From Hoeflea sp. YIM 152468 (GTDB taxonomy: Bacteria > Pseudomonadota > Alphaproteobacteria > Rhizobiales > Rhizobiaceae): a DNA stretch of 64,000 nucleotides. The notes below the pieces were generated by a model that saw nothing but the letters and a program-made list of their open reading frames with translations, was not told the origin of the DNA and searched no databases. A program made the translations under genes and the position numbers. The stretch spans positions 1-64,000 of the forward strand of contig NZ_JARGET010000026.1 of assembly GCF_029210485.1 (NCBI RefSeq). Reading direction: 5' to 3'. Below are positions 36,489-46,299 of the stretch, in pieces (positions within the stretch are counted from its first letter, which is position 1; each line of letters opens with the position of its first letter).

Positions 36489-37939
36489 GACATGGCTCCT
36501 CTGATTGCAGGATAAAGGGCACGATACTTCAGGTATGCCTCATCAAAAGCGGCTGAGTGATCGCTATTGGGGTCTATGGTTCTGGCCGTGGCCGGTGGTG
36601 TGCAAACCGAGAACGGATCTGCGCTTTCAGCCGCGATCAGTCCGAGCCGCGCGGCCCCGAAGGCGGCGCCGAAATCGCCCCCCTCGGGAATGTCGATCGG
36701 CAGGCCCAGAACGGTGGCGAGCGCCTCGATCCAGTAGCCGGACCGGGATCCGCCACCAATCGCAGTCACCCGCGACAAAGACGTGCCGGCCTGGGCCAGT
36801 GCCTCCAGACTGTCACGGAAAGCGAAAGCCACGCCCTCGACCACGGCGCGGGTCATGGCGACGCGATCGGATTCATGGCCGAGACCGGCGAAAACGCCAC
36901 GAATGGCGGCATCATTGTGCGGCGTCCGTTCCCCCGAGAGATAGGGCAGGAACAGCACGGAACCCGGCGCAACCAGTGTAGCGCCAAGCTCCGCGGTCAG
37001 CGCCGAAGGCTCTGTCGAAGTAATACCCGAAAGCCAGTTCAGCGAATCCGTTGCCGACAGGATGACGCCCATCTGGTGCCAGGTGCCGGGCAGGGCATGG
37101 CAGAATGCATGCACGGCACTGTCCGGATTTGGCAGATAGCGGTTGTTGGCTGCAAACAGCACGCCCGAGGTGCCGAGCGAGGCAAAGGCCTGGCCGTCGG
37201 CCACCGTGCCCATGCCGCAGGCGGAGGCGGCATTGTCGCCCGCCCCGCCGGCAATCGGGATGCCGGCCGGCAGCCCCAGGTCCGACGCCGCTTCGGCGCG
37301 CAACGCGCCAGCACGATCGGAGCCTTCGACCAGCGCCGGCATCTGGCTGCGGTCGAGGCCCGTAGCTGTGAGAAGCCCGTCATCCCAGTCGCGTTTGCCC
37401 ACATCAAGCCACGAGGTACCGGCCGAATCCGACATCTCGGAGATGGCCTCGCCGCTCAGCCAAAGCCGCAGATAGTCCTTGGGCAAGAGCACCCTGGCGA
37501 CACGCGAAAAAGCCTCCGGTTCGTTGGCCGCCATCCAAATCAGCTTCGGCGCGGTGAAGCCGGGGAACACGATGTTGCCAGTCAACCGCCGGAATTGCGG
37601 ATCTGCGTCGAGCTTCGCCGCCTCGCGGTAACTGCGGGTGTCGTTCCACAGGATACAGGGACGGATCACCTTGCCATGTTTGTCGATGGTCGTTGCACCA
37701 TGCATATGGCCCGACAGGCCGATGCCGCGCACCTTGGCAAGCTCCGCCGCATGGGTTTTCGCAAGCTCCGCCAAGGCAGCCTTCGTTGCCGTGATCCAGC
37801 TGTCCGGATCCTGTTCCGACCATCCGGGATGCGGTCGCTCAACGCTGAGTGGCGCGCTGGCCGATCCGACGATTGTTTGTTTGCCATCGATCAAAAGTGC
37901 TTTGAGCGACGATGTTCCGAGATCAAGTCCGAGATACAT
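36485..37939 (-). CDS. xylB: Xylulokinase
   Basis: A 484-residue FGGY-family kinase phosphorylating D-xylulose to xylulose 5-phosphate for the pentose phosphate pathway. It begins [19 protein letters not shown], the phosphate-binding loop of the actin-like ATPase fold. GLSGHMHGA is the sugar-binding stretch. [13 protein letters not shown] and [16 protein letters not shown] are the FGGY signatures. The start at 37939 follows AAAGGACG. It is the middle gene of a lacI-xylB-xylA operon, 48 bases after the regulator. Confidence 0.95.
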   Translation of the reverse strand: MYLGLDLGTSSLKALLIDGKQTIVGSASAPLSVERPHPGWSEQDPDSWITATKAALAELAKTHAAELAKVRGIGLSGHMHGATTIDKHGKVIRPCILWNDTRSYREAAKLDADPQFRRLTGNIVFPGFTAPKLIWMAANEPEAFSRVARVLLPKDYLRLWLSGEAISEMSDSAGTSWLDVGKRDWDDGLLTATGLDRSQMPALVEGSDRAGALRAEAASDLGLPAGIPIAGGAGDNAASACGMGTVADGQAFASLGTSGVLFAANNRYLPNPDSAVHAFCHALPGTWHQMGVILSATDSLNWLSGITSTEPSALTAELGATLVAPGSVLFLPYLSGERTPHNDAAIRGVFAGLGHESDRVAMTRAVVEGVAFAFRDSLEALAQAGTSLSRVTAIGGGSRSGYWIEALATVLGLPIDIPEGGDFGAAFGAARLGLIAAESADPFSVCTPPATARTIDPNSDHSAAFDEAYLKYRALYPAIRGAMS

Positions 37940-37987
37940 GGCGGAACGTCCTTTCATGGAGAAGCAGGCTGGTCGTGACAACAGGGC

Positions 37988-39010
37988 TCATGGCAAATTG
38001 TCCCTGAGAAATACATCGATGCGGATGCGCTCCTGGGCGGTGAGCGGGTCCAGCCCGTCGGCCCGCGCCTTGAGCACGCGAATGGCGCTGCGCACTTCGT
38101 GGCCGCAATCCTGGTTGATGATGGCATCAAACACGCCATCGGCCAGCGCCTGGCGCGAGTGCGGTGTTACCTCATGGGCGACCACGGCAAAATTCCGGTG
38201 CCCGTGCTGCGCCAGCGCATCGATGAGGCCGCGATTTCCGGCGCCAAGATTGTAGATGGCAACGATCTCCGGTCCGGTCTCAAGCGCCATTCCGACACGC
38301 TGCCTGACGGTGTCGGCATCATCATTGGTTTCCACCGGGCCTATCACGCCAAGCTCCGGGAACTCCGCTTCCAGAACTGCCGCAAAGCCGGACGCCCTTT
38401 CCGAATGGTCGGAAAGCTTCATCGAGCCGGCCACAACCAGCACCTTGCCGGGCCGTCCCGTACAAAACCGCCCGATCAGGCTGGCAGCGGTCCGGCCGGC
38501 CGCGATATTGTCGATGCCGCAGTAATGGACGCGCTGCGAACCGGGCAGATCGGAGACAAGTGTCACCACCGGCACACCTTGTTCGACCAGCCGGTTGACC
38601 GCAGCTGTCACATCGTCAGTGTCCGTGGCGACCAGGCCAACGCCGCTGACGGTTTGGGGATCAATCGACTCCAAGACCCTGACCAAGGCTGCAGGGTCAA
38701 ATGGCGGCACCGTCTCGATCCGGATCACGGTGCGCTCGATTGACGAGCGCTGAGCTGCAGCGGTGATTTCGGCGGTAAGATTTCGCAGAAAGCTGTTGGG
38801 TCCGCCAGGCACGATGAAAACCAGCGGATAGACTCGCTTGCGCGCCAGATTGGCAGCCGTCACATCCCGGACATAGCCCAGCAGACTGACCGCAGCCTCA
38901 ACCTTGTCGACGGTCGTCTGCCGGACCCCGGGCCTGCCATTGAGAACGCGGTCGACAGTGGCGAGACTGACACCGGCCGTAGCCGCAATATCATGCACAG
39001 TTGGTCGCAT
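37988..39010 (-). CDS. LacI family regulator of the xyl operon
   Basis: A 340-residue LacI-type protein with helix-turn-helix TVHDIAATAGVSLATVDRVLNGR and a periplasmic-binding-like effector domain (YPLVFIVPGGPNSFLRNLTAE, HYCGIDNIAAGRTAASLIGRF). The D-R-V-L-N variant (VDRVLN for VSRVLN) is common among xylose/ribose-type LacI regulators. It is upstream of xylB and xylA in the same direction, so it is the likely xylose-responsive repressor or activator. The name XylR is avoided because unrelated proteins share it. Confidence 0.92.
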   Translation of the reverse strand: MRPTVHDIAATAGVSLATVDRVLNGRPGVRQTTVDKVEAAVSLLGYVRDVTAANLARKRVYPLVFIVPGGPNSFLRNLTAEITAAAQRSSIERTVIRIETVPPFDPAALVRVLESIDPQTVSGVGLVATDTDDVTAAVNRLVEQGVPVVTLVSDLPGSQRVHYCGIDNIAAGRTAASLIGRFCTGRPGKVLVVAGSMKLSDHSERASGFAAVLEAEFPELGVIGPVETNDDADTVRQRVGMALETGPEIVAIYNLGAGNRGLIDALAQHGHRNFAVVAHEVTPHSRQALADGVFDAIINQDCGHEVRSAIRVLKARADGLDPLTAQERIRIDVFLRDNLP

Positions 39011-39034
39011 ATCTCCTCCTGAGGGGGTTCTAGG

Positions 39035-39045
39035 TCAATAATTGA
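39035..39045. promoter_or_regulatory. TCAATAATTGA palindrome upstream of the xyl regulator
   Basis: A perfect 11-base palindrome (arms TCAAT/ATTGA) 25 bases upstream of the LacI-family start in the 273-base gap shared with gltX. It is a possible autoregulatory operator, though rather short and AT-rich. The rest of the gap shows no gene. Confidence 0.35.
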
Positions 39046-39283
39046 GGTACGTAAATCATAAAATGCGAGAAAGCCCGCGGGCGCTTTGCCCTTCAGCAGC
39101 ATTTCCGCTACGATCCGCGCAGTTCTTGCCCATACTTGACGCAACCGGCGCAATATGGCCTAACGCAGCGCTTGCCGGTTCCCGCCGCGCCTCGCTTGGC
39201 TGCAGTGTATCCGGTGAACGATCGCAGCCGGCACACACCGCTGCGCGCACTATTCAATCGGACCTGAAAGCGGACGAAAACAC

Positions 39284-40756
39284 ATGGCCAACACTGCAAT
39301 GCGGGTGCGGATTGCCCCGTCTCCGACCGGCGAACCGCATGTCGGAACCGCCTACATCGCCCTGTTCAACTATCTTCTGGCCAAGAAACACGGTGGCGAG
39401 TTCATTCTGCGCATCGAGGACACCGATGCCGCCCGCTCCACGCCCGAGTTTGAACAAAAGGTTCTCGACGCGCTGACATGGTGCGGTCTTTCCTGGTCTG
39501 AAGGTCCCGATGTCGGCGGCCCCTATGGCCCGTATCGCCAGAGCGAGCGCAAGGACCTCTACCTTCCCTACGTCGAGAAGATTGTAGAAAACGGCCATGG
39601 CTTCCGTTGCTTCTGCACACCGGAGCGGCTGGGCGAGATGCGCGCCGAACAGCGCGCCGCCGGCAAACCGCCAAAATACGACGGACGATGCCTGAGCCTT
39701 ACGGCAGAGGAAGTGACCGATCGCATGAAGGCCGGCGAGCCATCCGTGGTACGGATGAAGATCCCGACCGAAGGCTCCTGCAAATTTGTCGACGGGGTCT
39801 ACGGTGCGGTCGACATTCCCTGGGAGGCCGTCGACATGCAGGTGCTGCTCAAGGCTGACGGCATGCCGACCTACCACATGGCCAATGTGGTTGACGACCA
39901 CCTGATGAAGATCACCCATGTCGCGCGCGGCGAGGAGTGGCTGTCTTCGGTGCCAAAGCATATCCTGCTCTATCAGTATCTTGGACTTGAACCGCCCGTG
40001 TTCATGCACCTGTCGCTGATGCGCAACGCTGACAAGTCGAAGCTGTCGAAACGCAAGAACCCGACCTCGATTTCCTATTACGCAGCACTCGGCTTCCTGC
40101 CCGAAGCGCTGATGAACTTCCTCGGCCTGTTCTTCATCCAGATCGCGGAAGGCGAGGAATTTCAGACCATGGATCAACTGGTTGCCAGTTTCGACCCGGA
40201 GAACCTCTCCAAGGCTGGCGCGATCTTCGACATGCAGAAACTTGACTGGCTCAATGGCCGCTGGCTCCGCGAAGGTATTTCCGAGGCAGAGTTTGTCAGC
40301 CGTGTTCTGGCCTGGGCTCAGGAAAACGACCGCTTTGGCGAAGGCATGAAGCTGGCGCAGTCGCGCATCACCAAGCTGTCTGACCTGCCCGATCTGACGG
40401 GTTTCCTGCTCAAGGGTGATCTGGGCCTGACTGCGGATGACTTCTCCCGGATCAAGAAGGTTCCGCTCGAGGACGTCCTGGTTGTCCTGCAGACGGTGCA
40501 GCCCGATCTCGAGAAGATCTTTGAATGGAATGCCCAAACCATCGAGGAGGAACTGCGCGCCATTTCCGAACGCAGCGACATCAAGTTGCGCAATCTGCTG
40601 GCGCCGCTGTTCATTGCCGTTTCCGGCTCTTCGCGGTCCCTGCCGCTGTTTGATTCCATGGCCATTCTTGGCCGTTCCGTCGTGCGCCAGCGCCTCAAGC
40701 AGGCCGAAGCCGCCGTCAAGGCAGGTATCGGCGCCGCCAAAACCAACAACGGATAA
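39284..40756 (+). CDS. gltX: Glutamate-tRNA ligase
   Basis: A 490-residue class I aminoacyl-tRNA synthetase charging tRNA(Glu). The HIGH-type motif is PSPTGEPHVGTAYIALFN, and the KMSKS-type motif is SKLSKRKN (about residue 250). FILRIEDTDAARSTPEFEQ is diagnostic. Many alphaproteobacteria carry two GltX paralogues, one also charging tRNA(Gln), so this may be one of two. A lysyl-tRNA synthetase gene follows within 5 bases. Confidence 0.95.
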   Translation: MANTAMRVRIAPSPTGEPHVGTAYIALFNYLLAKKHGGEFILRIEDTDAARSTPEFEQKVLDALTWCGLSWSEGPDVGGPYGPYRQSERKDLYLPYVEKIVENGHGFRCFCTPERLGEMRAEQRAAGKPPKYDGRCLSLTAEEVTDRMKAGEPSVVRMKIPTEGSCKFVDGVYGAVDIPWEAVDMQVLLKADGMPTYHMANVVDDHLMKITHVARGEEWLSSVPKHILLYQYLGLEPPVFMHLSLMRNADKSKLSKRKNPTSISYYAALGFLPEALMNFLGLFFIQIAEGEEFQTMDQLVASFDPENLSKAGAIFDMQKLDWLNGRWLREGISEAEFVSRVLAWAQENDRFGEGMKLAQSRITKLSDLPDLTGFLLKGDLGLTADDFSRIKKVPLEDVLVVLQTVQPDLEKIFEWNAQTIEEELRAISERSDIKLRNLLAPLFIAVSGSSRSLPLFDSMAILGRSVVRQRLKQAEAAVKAGIGAAKTNNG

Positions 40757-40760
40757 CACG

Positions 40761-42257
40761 ATGAACGACACCACAACCGAGCCCGGCCTTTCCTCCGACG
40801 TCACTGAAGTGCGGGCGCAGAAGCTGGCAAAATTGCGCGACATGGTAGCCGAGGTCTATCCGGCACGTTTTCACCGCACCATGACCAGTGACGAATTCGC
40901 GGCAAAATATTCCGATATCGAGCCCGACACCCTGACCGGCGACATCATCACTGTGGCGGGCCGGGTCTATTCCTCCCGCAATTCCGGCATGTTCATGGAC
41001 ATCCATGACGCCTCCGGAAAGGTTCAGATTTGCAGCCACAAGGACACCACGCCGCAACAGGCACGTGATCTGCTGCCGTTGATCGATCTCGGCGACATCA
41101 TTGGCGTAACCGGCGAAGTCCGGCGCACCAAGCGCGGCGAACTGACCGTCAATGCTCATGAAATCACCATGTTGACCAAGTCGTTGCTGCCGATGCCGGA
41201 AAAGTGGCACGGGCTCTCCGACATCGAATTGCGCTACCGCAAGCGCCACCTCGACATCATGGCCAATGAAGAATCCAAGCTTCGCTTCCAGCAGCGTTCG
41301 AAGATCGTTTCCGGCATCCGGCACTTCATGGAAGATGAAGGGTTCATGGAAATCGAGACGCCGATGCTGCATTCGGTCTATGGCGGCGCCACTGCCGAGC
41401 CATTCAAGACCCACCACAACACGCTCAAGCTTGACATGTATCTGCGCATTGCGCCGGAACTGTATCTGAAACGGGCGCTGGTCTCCGGCCTGACAGACAA
41501 GGTGTTCGAGGTAAACCGCAACTTCCGCAATGAAGGCGTCTCGACCCGGCACAATCCCGAATTCACCATGCTTGAGTGCTACTGGGCCTATGCCGATTAT
41601 GAGGACATCATGGGTCTGGTCGAGCGGCTGTTCGAAAGCCTGGCCCTGTCAATCCACGGCACCTCCGAGTTCATGTATGGCGAGACCGAAATGTCGTTCA
41701 AGGGCCCGTTCAAGCGGATTGCCATGCCCGACGCGGTGCTGGAAGCCACAGGCATCGATTTCCGAGCCATCGCCACCGACGAGGAAGCCCGTACAGCGGC
41801 CAAGGCTGCCGGTTTCGACGTCGAAGATGACTGGACCTGGGGCGAATGCCTCGCCTTCATCTTTGAGGAGAAGGTCGAAGCCACACTGATTCAGCCGGCC
41901 CATGTCACCCATTTTCCCAAGGACATCTCGCCGTTTGCCAAGGAAGTGCCGGGCGAACCGCGTCTGGTCGAACGTTTCGAGACCTACTGCAACGCCTGGG
42001 AACTGGGCAATGCCTTTTCCGAGCTTAACGACCCGGAAGAACAGCGCAAGCGCATGATTGAGCAGCTGGAACAGGCCCACGCCCGTGGCGAAATGGAAAA
42101 GCAGCTTGATGAGGAATTTCTCGACGCCATCGACCAGGGCATGCCACCGGCAGGCGGCCTGGGCATCGGTGTCGACCGGCTGATCATGCTTTTGACCAAT
42201 GCGCCATCGATACGCGACGTGATTCTGTTCCCGGCCCGCAAGGCCCGCAGCGAATAG
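40761..42257 (+). CDS. lysS: Lysine-tRNA ligase, class II
   Basis: A 498-residue class II synthetase. The N-terminal OB-fold anticodon domain (GDIITVAGRVYSSRNSGMFMDIHDASGKVQI) precedes the catalytic core: motif 2 is VFEVNRNFRNEGVSTRHNPEFTMLE and motif 3 is GLGIGVDRLIMLL, as in bacterial LysRS-II. Many alphaproteobacteria use class I LysRS instead, so this form is worth recording. It starts at 40761, 5 bases after gltX. The frame open upstream inside gltX is spurious. Confidence 0.95.
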   Translation: MNDTTTEPGLSSDVTEVRAQKLAKLRDMVAEVYPARFHRTMTSDEFAAKYSDIEPDTLTGDIITVAGRVYSSRNSGMFMDIHDASGKVQICSHKDTTPQQARDLLPLIDLGDIIGVTGEVRRTKRGELTVNAHEITMLTKSLLPMPEKWHGLSDIELRYRKRHLDIMANEESKLRFQQRSKIVSGIRHFMEDEGFMEIETPMLHSVYGGATAEPFKTHHNTLKLDMYLRIAPELYLKRALVSGLTDKVFEVNRNFRNEGVSTRHNPEFTMLECYWAYADYEDIMGLVERLFESLALSIHGTSEFMYGETEMSFKGPFKRIAMPDAVLEATGIDFRAIATDEEARTAAKAAGFDVEDDWTWGECLAFIFEEKVEATLIQPAHVTHFPKDISPFAKEVPGEPRLVERFETYCNAWELGNAFSELNDPEEQRKRMIEQLEQAHARGEMEKQLDEEFLDAIDQGMPPAGGLGIGVDRLIMLLTNAPSIRDVILFPARKARSE

Positions 42258-42269
42258 GCAGCGGCTTTC

Positions 42270-42920
42270 TTAGTGGCCGCCCAAGTCTGCGGACTCGGCG
42301 GCCATTTCATCTTCGTCGACCGCAACACTTGTGAGCACGCCATCGATCATCTCGCCATGGCACCCTTCAACCAGGTCAATCTCTCGGTTGATGGCCTCTA
42401 TCATCAGCATCGGCATATCGACCCGCTCGCCAAAATAGTGTCCGGTTGCTGTCGGCGCGCTGTCCACATAACGCACCTCCCACGGCTTTGACACCGCCAG
42501 AGATCGGCTCGGACGAGGCGCATAGACGATCTCCGCGCCAAGCGCAGAGCCACGCAGGTCGGCCCGCGCTGTCGGCCCCCGATAGTCCGAAACCTGGACG
42601 ATCACGAGATCGGGGTTCAAAGTTTCGGAAAGATGACGGGCCACCCGGACCCCGGTCCTGACCCGCGCTGCAGGTTCGGTATCGTCGGTCGAGATGACGG
42701 CGATCAGACGTGTTTCCTCACCCCGCCGGAAATCGGACTGATAGACCGTCTTGCAATGGCCGCCGATCGTGTCCCCATACCCCGGAATCATGTGTGCCGG
42801 GGCAAACACCAGCGCGGCGGTTCCCGAAACCCCGAGGAACAGCAGGAACCCGCCTGACAGCAGGACAAGCTTGCGGGAAACGCGAAACAAACGGAACAAA
42901 CTATGCTGGGCGGCAGCCAT
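42270..42920 (-). CDS. Hypothetical single-TM protein, unknown
   Basis: A 216-residue protein starting at the ATG at 42920, preceded by AAGGGT. An N-terminal basic stretch (LFRLFRVSRKLVLLSG) leads into one hydrophobic helix (residues about 24-46), followed by a 170-residue soluble part, probably periplasmic. That part has IPGYGDTIGGHCKTVYQSDF, an alpha/beta pattern (RLIAVISTDD, DLVIVQVSDYRGP), then an acidic end (DEDEMAAESAD). I do not recognise the family. It converges with lysS and is separated from the codA-like operon by about 100 bases. Confidence 0.68.
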   Translation of the reverse strand: MAAAQHSLFRLFRVSRKLVLLSGGFLLFLGVSGTAALVFAPAHMIPGYGDTIGGHCKTVYQSDFRRGEETRLIAVISTDDTEPAARVRTGVRVARHLSETLNPDLVIVQVSDYRGPTARADLRGSALGAEIVYAPRPSRSLAVSKPWEVRYVDSAPTATGHYFGERVDMPMLMIEAINREIDLVEGCHGEMIDGVLTSVAVDEDEMAAESADLGGH

Positions 42921-43000
42921 AAAAACAGAACCCTTGACGCAAAACACTTGGGGGCACTGTAGTCCAACGCAGTTTCGTAATTATTAACCCTGATTTCGAC

Positions 43001-43023
43001 CGGTGACCCAGATCGGGTCACCG
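43001..43023 (-). terminator. 9-bp hairpin spanning the codA-like stop codon
   Basis: CGGTGACCC (43001-43009) and GGGTCACCG (43015-43023) form a perfect stem with a 5-base loop. The right arm includes the stop codon of the amidohydrolase (43018-43020). There is no T tract on the minus strand, so its role as terminator or as a barrier to RNA decay is uncertain. Confidence 0.5.
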
Positions 43024-44307
43024 CGGATCCGGGACCAGGAACCGCCTGTCGATATCGGCTTCCCGGCCCGGAATGTTCAACCGCATCGGCGACGCCGCCC
43101 GCTGTGCAATGACCCGGCCTCTTGCCATCACCAGAAGCCGTGTGGCCCGCAAACGGATCGCCTCGATCGGATTGCCGGCATCAAGAACCACCAGGTCGGC
43201 CCGTTTTCCGACCTCCAGGCCATAGTCCGTCAGCCCCATGATCCCGGCACTTTGGGTGGTGACCATCTCGTAGCAGCGGCGCATGTCATCGGGACTGGTC
43301 ATCTGCGCCACATGCAGCCCCATGAAAGCGACATCGAGCATGTCGGCGGTGCCCAGCGAATACCAAGGGTCGAGCACGCAATCCTGGCCAAACCCGACAC
43401 GAATGCCATGCGCCAGCATCTCCGGGACCCGCGTCATGCCGCGTCGTTTCGGATAGCTGTCGTGGCGGCCCTGCAGGGTGATGTTGATCAGCGGATTGGG
43501 AATGGCGGCGACTTCCGCCTCTGCCATCAGCGGCAGGAGCTTGGACACATAATAATTGTCCATCGAGTGCATCGAGGTCAGATGCGATCCGGCCACCCGG
43601 CCATGAAGGCCGAGCCGCTGGGTCTCAAAGGCCAGTTGCTCGATATGCCGCGACAGCGGGTCATCGGACTCGTCACAATGCATGTCGACCATCAGCCCGC
43701 GCTGGGCCGCGATCTGGCAAAGCTCGGTCACCGACGCGCGGCCATCGGCCATGGTCCGCTCAAAGTGCGGAATTCCGCCAACCACATCGACACCGAGATC
43801 AAGCGCCCTGATGGTGTTCTGCCGCGCAGTCGGCGAGCGGTAGAGCCCATCCTGCGGAAACGCCACCAGTTGCAGATCAATGTAGTGAGAAATCTCCTGC
43901 TTGACCTCGAGCAACGCCTCGACGGCGAGCAGCCGGTCATCGCAGATGTCGACATGGGTGCGGATCGCAAGCAGACCCATCGAGGCGGCCCAGTCGCAAT
44001 AGGCCAGCGCGCGTTGTTTCACCGCCTCATGGGTCAGCAGCGGCTTGAGTTCGCCCCAAAGGCCGATGCCTTCAAGCAGCGTACCCGAGCCATTGATCCG
44101 CGGCTGGCCGTAAGACAGCGTCGCATCCATGTGAAAATGCGGATCGACAAAGGGGGGTGACACCAGGTTGCCGGTGATAACAATGGTTTCACCCGCCTCG
44201 GCCTCGATGCCCGGAGCAATCGCTGAAATCCGGCCGTCCTTGACGGCAACGTCCGCGCTCGATCCGTCAGGCAGAACGCCGCCCTTGAGCAATATGTCAA
44301 AACTCAT
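43018..44307 (-). CDS. Cytosine deaminase-like amidohydrolase
   Basis: A 429-residue metal-dependent hydrolase of the CodA/AtzC type. Metal and catalytic motifs are PPFVDPHFHMDATL (HxH), MHCDESDDP (metal His, catalytic Glu), AGSHLTSMHSMDN and GQDCVLDPWYSLGTADML (Asp). These track with E. coli cytosine deaminase, which makes uracil from cytosine. It ends a BMP-type nucleoside ABC transporter operon, with a 4-base overlap to the permease, so the imported compound is probably a nucleobase or related ring amide. Confidence 0.87.
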   Translation of the reverse strand: MSFDILLKGGVLPDGSSADVAVKDGRISAIAPGIEAEAGETIVITGNLVSPPFVDPHFHMDATLSYGQPRINGSGTLLEGIGLWGELKPLLTHEAVKQRALAYCDWAASMGLLAIRTHVDICDDRLLAVEALLEVKQEISHYIDLQLVAFPQDGLYRSPTARQNTIRALDLGVDVVGGIPHFERTMADGRASVTELCQIAAQRGLMVDMHCDESDDPLSRHIEQLAFETQRLGLHGRVAGSHLTSMHSMDNYYVSKLLPLMAEAEVAAIPNPLINITLQGRHDSYPKRRGMTRVPEMLAHGIRVGFGQDCVLDPWYSLGTADMLDVAFMGLHVAQMTSPDDMRRCYEMVTTQSAGIMGLTDYGLEVGKRADLVVLDAGNPIEAIRLRATRLLVMARGRVIAQRAASPMRLNIPGREADIDRRFLVPDPR

Positions 44308-45248
44308 CTCTCGCCTTTCTGATAGGGAATCATCAGCGCTTTCGGGTAGGTCGCGCGACGGGCGACGACGACCAGCGCCACGATCGACAGCACGAACGGC
44401 ATCATCAAAAAGATCTGATAGGGGATGACGCCGCCGGTAATCTGCTGCAGCCGCACCTGATAAGCATCAAACGCCGCGAACAGGATCGCCCCGATCAAGG
44501 CCTTGCCGGGCCGCCAGGAGCCGAACACCACCAGCGCAATGGCGATCCAGCCACGTCCGTTGATCATTTCGAAGAAGAACGAATTGAACGCCGACATGGT
44601 CAGAAATGCTCCGCCGATCGCCATCAGCGCCGATCCGGCCATCACGGCGCCGATCCTTAAAGCGGTCACCGATATCCCTTGCGCTTCCACAGCGGCCGGA
44701 TTCTCGCCAACCGCCCGAACCGCCACGCCCAGCGGGGTGCGATAGAAAACCAACGCCACCGCCGCGACCGTGAAATAGGCCAGATAGGTCAGCGGCGTCT
44801 GATTGAAAAGCGCCGGCCCAAGCACTGGAATATCCGACAGCAGCGGCACGGCGAACGGCTGGAATGGCTCAATCTTTGGCGGCGAAGTCACCTCCGGCAA
44901 CAAGATCCGGTAGCTGAAATAGGTCAGGCTCGAAGCCAGCAACGTCACCCCGATACCGGTCACATGCTGCGACAATCCCAAGGGAACGGTGAGGAATCCG
45001 TGCAGCAGCCCGAACATCGCACCGGTCATCGCGGCGACAAGCACACCGGTCCACAGATCGCCGCCCATATAGACCGTGAACCAGCCCGAAAACGCACCGG
45101 CCACCATGATCCCCTCAATGCCGAGATTGAGCACGCCGGCCCTCTCGCAAATCAGTTCGCCCATGGTCGCAAAAATCAGCGGCGAGGCAATCCGGATCGC
45201 CGCGACCCAGAAGCTGGCAGTGAACAAAATCTCCAGGGCTTCGCTCAT
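44304..45248 (-). CDS. Nucleoside-type ABC transporter permease (NupQ/YufQ-like)
   Basis: A 314-residue inner-membrane permease of the BPD/RbsC superfamily. It contains FATMGELICERAGVLNLGIEGIM, the highly conserved start of the second permease of BMP-type uptake systems, and AVRAVGENPAAVEAQGISV with the ATPase-contact region. About eight or nine helices are visible. The stop overlaps the codA-like start (44304-44307), and the preceding permease ends one base before it. Confidence 0.9.
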   Translation of the reverse strand: MSEALEILFTASFWVAAIRIASPLIFATMGELICERAGVLNLGIEGIMVAGAFSGWFTVYMGGDLWTGVLVAAMTGAMFGLLHGFLTVPLGLSQHVTGIGVTLLASSLTYFSYRILLPEVTSPPKIEPFQPFAVPLLSDIPVLGPALFNQTPLTYLAYFTVAAVALVFYRTPLGVAVRAVGENPAAVEAQGISVTALRIGAVMAGSALMAIGGAFLTMSAFNSFFFEMINGRGWIAIALVVFGSWRPGKALIGAILFAAFDAYQVRLQQITGGVIPYQIFLMMPFVLSIVALVVVARRATYPKALMIPYQKGER

Positions 45249-45249
45249 G

Positions 45250-46299
45250 TCACCTCCAGCGCACGCGGTAGCGCATCAGCATGATGGCGGCGACCATGGT
45301 CAACAGCGATATGGCCACCATCACCTGGGCGATGTAGCTCGGAACATTGGCGCTACGGCTCATCGCATCGGCGCCGACAAAAATTCCGGCCACGAAAATG
45401 GCAGCCACGATCACCCCTAACGGGTTGAGCATCGCCAGCATCGCCACAACGATGCCTGTGTAGCCATAGCCGGGCGACAGATCGAGTGTCAGGTTGCCCT
45501 TCAGCCCGGCCACTTCCGAGAAGCCTGCAAGCGCCGCAAGACCACCCGACAGCAGCGCCGTCTTGGCAATCACCCGGTTGACCGGAATGCCCGCAAACCG
45601 CGCCGCTTCGGCATTGTGCCCGACTGCACGCATCTCGTATCCAAGGGTGGTCTTTTTCATGATCACCCAGACGATGAGTGCCGACACAACAGCCAGCACG
45701 AAACCGAAATGCAGCCGCTTGCCCTTTATCAGGCGCGGCAGTTGCGCGTCGGCGATCATTCGCTTTGATTGCGGCCAGCCCATGCCGGTTGGATCCTTCA
45801 GCGGCCCTTCAAGCAGCATCGAGACAAACAGCAAAACGATAAAGTTGAGCAGCAGGGTTGTCACAACCTCGTCAACGCCAAACCGGGTCTTGAGAATGGC
45901 AGGGCCCAATAATGTCAACGCTCCGGTCAGCATTGCCGCAATCATGATCACGGGGATCAGCCCTGCCGAAGGCAGTGCCACTGCGCCGGTTCCCAGAACC
46001 ACGGTCATCACGGCCCCAAGATAGAGCTGCGCTTCGGCGCCGATATTCCACAGCCGGGCCCGGAAGGCGACTGCGACTGCCAGCCCGGTAAAGATAAGCG
46101 GCGTCGCCCGCGTGAATGTCTCCAGAAGCGCAAATTGCGATCCGGCGGCGCCCTTGACCACCAGCCAGAACACCGTGAACGGAGACGCTCCGGCTATCAT
46201 CACCAGCAACGAGGATAACAAGATCGTTGCCAGGATCGCGCCAGCCGGCCAGAGCAGCGTGGCGGCCATCGAGGACGAAGGTCTTGGCTCAAGCCGCAT
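45250..46299 (-). CDS. Nucleoside-type ABC transporter permease (NupP/YufP-like)
   Basis: A 349-residue permease pairing with the neighbour at 44304. Motifs include LETFTRATPLIFTGLAVAVAFRARLWNIGAEAQL and MRAVGHNAEAARFAGIPVNR, the two family-defining segments, and GYGYTGIVVAMLAMLNPLGV near the end. It overlaps the ATPase gene by 11 bases. The set is the usual four-part BMP transporter: receptor, double ATPase, two unlike permeases. Confidence 0.9.
   Translation of the reverse strand: MRLEPRPSSSMAATLLWPAGAILATILLSSLLVMIAGASPFTVFWLVVKGAAGSQFALLETFTRATPLIFTGLAVAVAFRARLWNIGAEAQLYLGAVMTVVLGTGAVALPSAGLIPVIMIAAMLTGALTLLGPAILKTRFGVDEVVTTLLLNFIVLLFVSMLLEGPLKDPTGMGWPQSKRMIADAQLPRLIKGKRLHFGFVLAVVSALIVWVIMKKTTLGYEMRAVGHNAEAARFAGIPVNRVIAKTALLSGGLAALAGFSEVAGLKGNLTLDLSPGYGYTGIVVAMLAMLNPLGVIVAAIFVAGIFVGADAMSRSANVPSYIAQVMVAISLLTMVAAIMLMRYRVRWR

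Noticed and set aside
36557-37978. A 473-residue open frame antisense to xylB
   Set aside because: xylB shows FGGY motifs and operon overlap; the antisense reading is Arg/Gly/His-rich without family features.
39254-40843. A 529-residue open frame antisense to gltX
   Set aside because: gltX on the other strand has all synthetase motifs; the antisense translation has no domain and its bias is the mirror of GC-rich coding.
42262-42281. GCGGC/GCCGC hairpin as the lysS terminator
   Set aside because: Only a 5-bp stem with a 10-base loop and no T tract; too weak to call.
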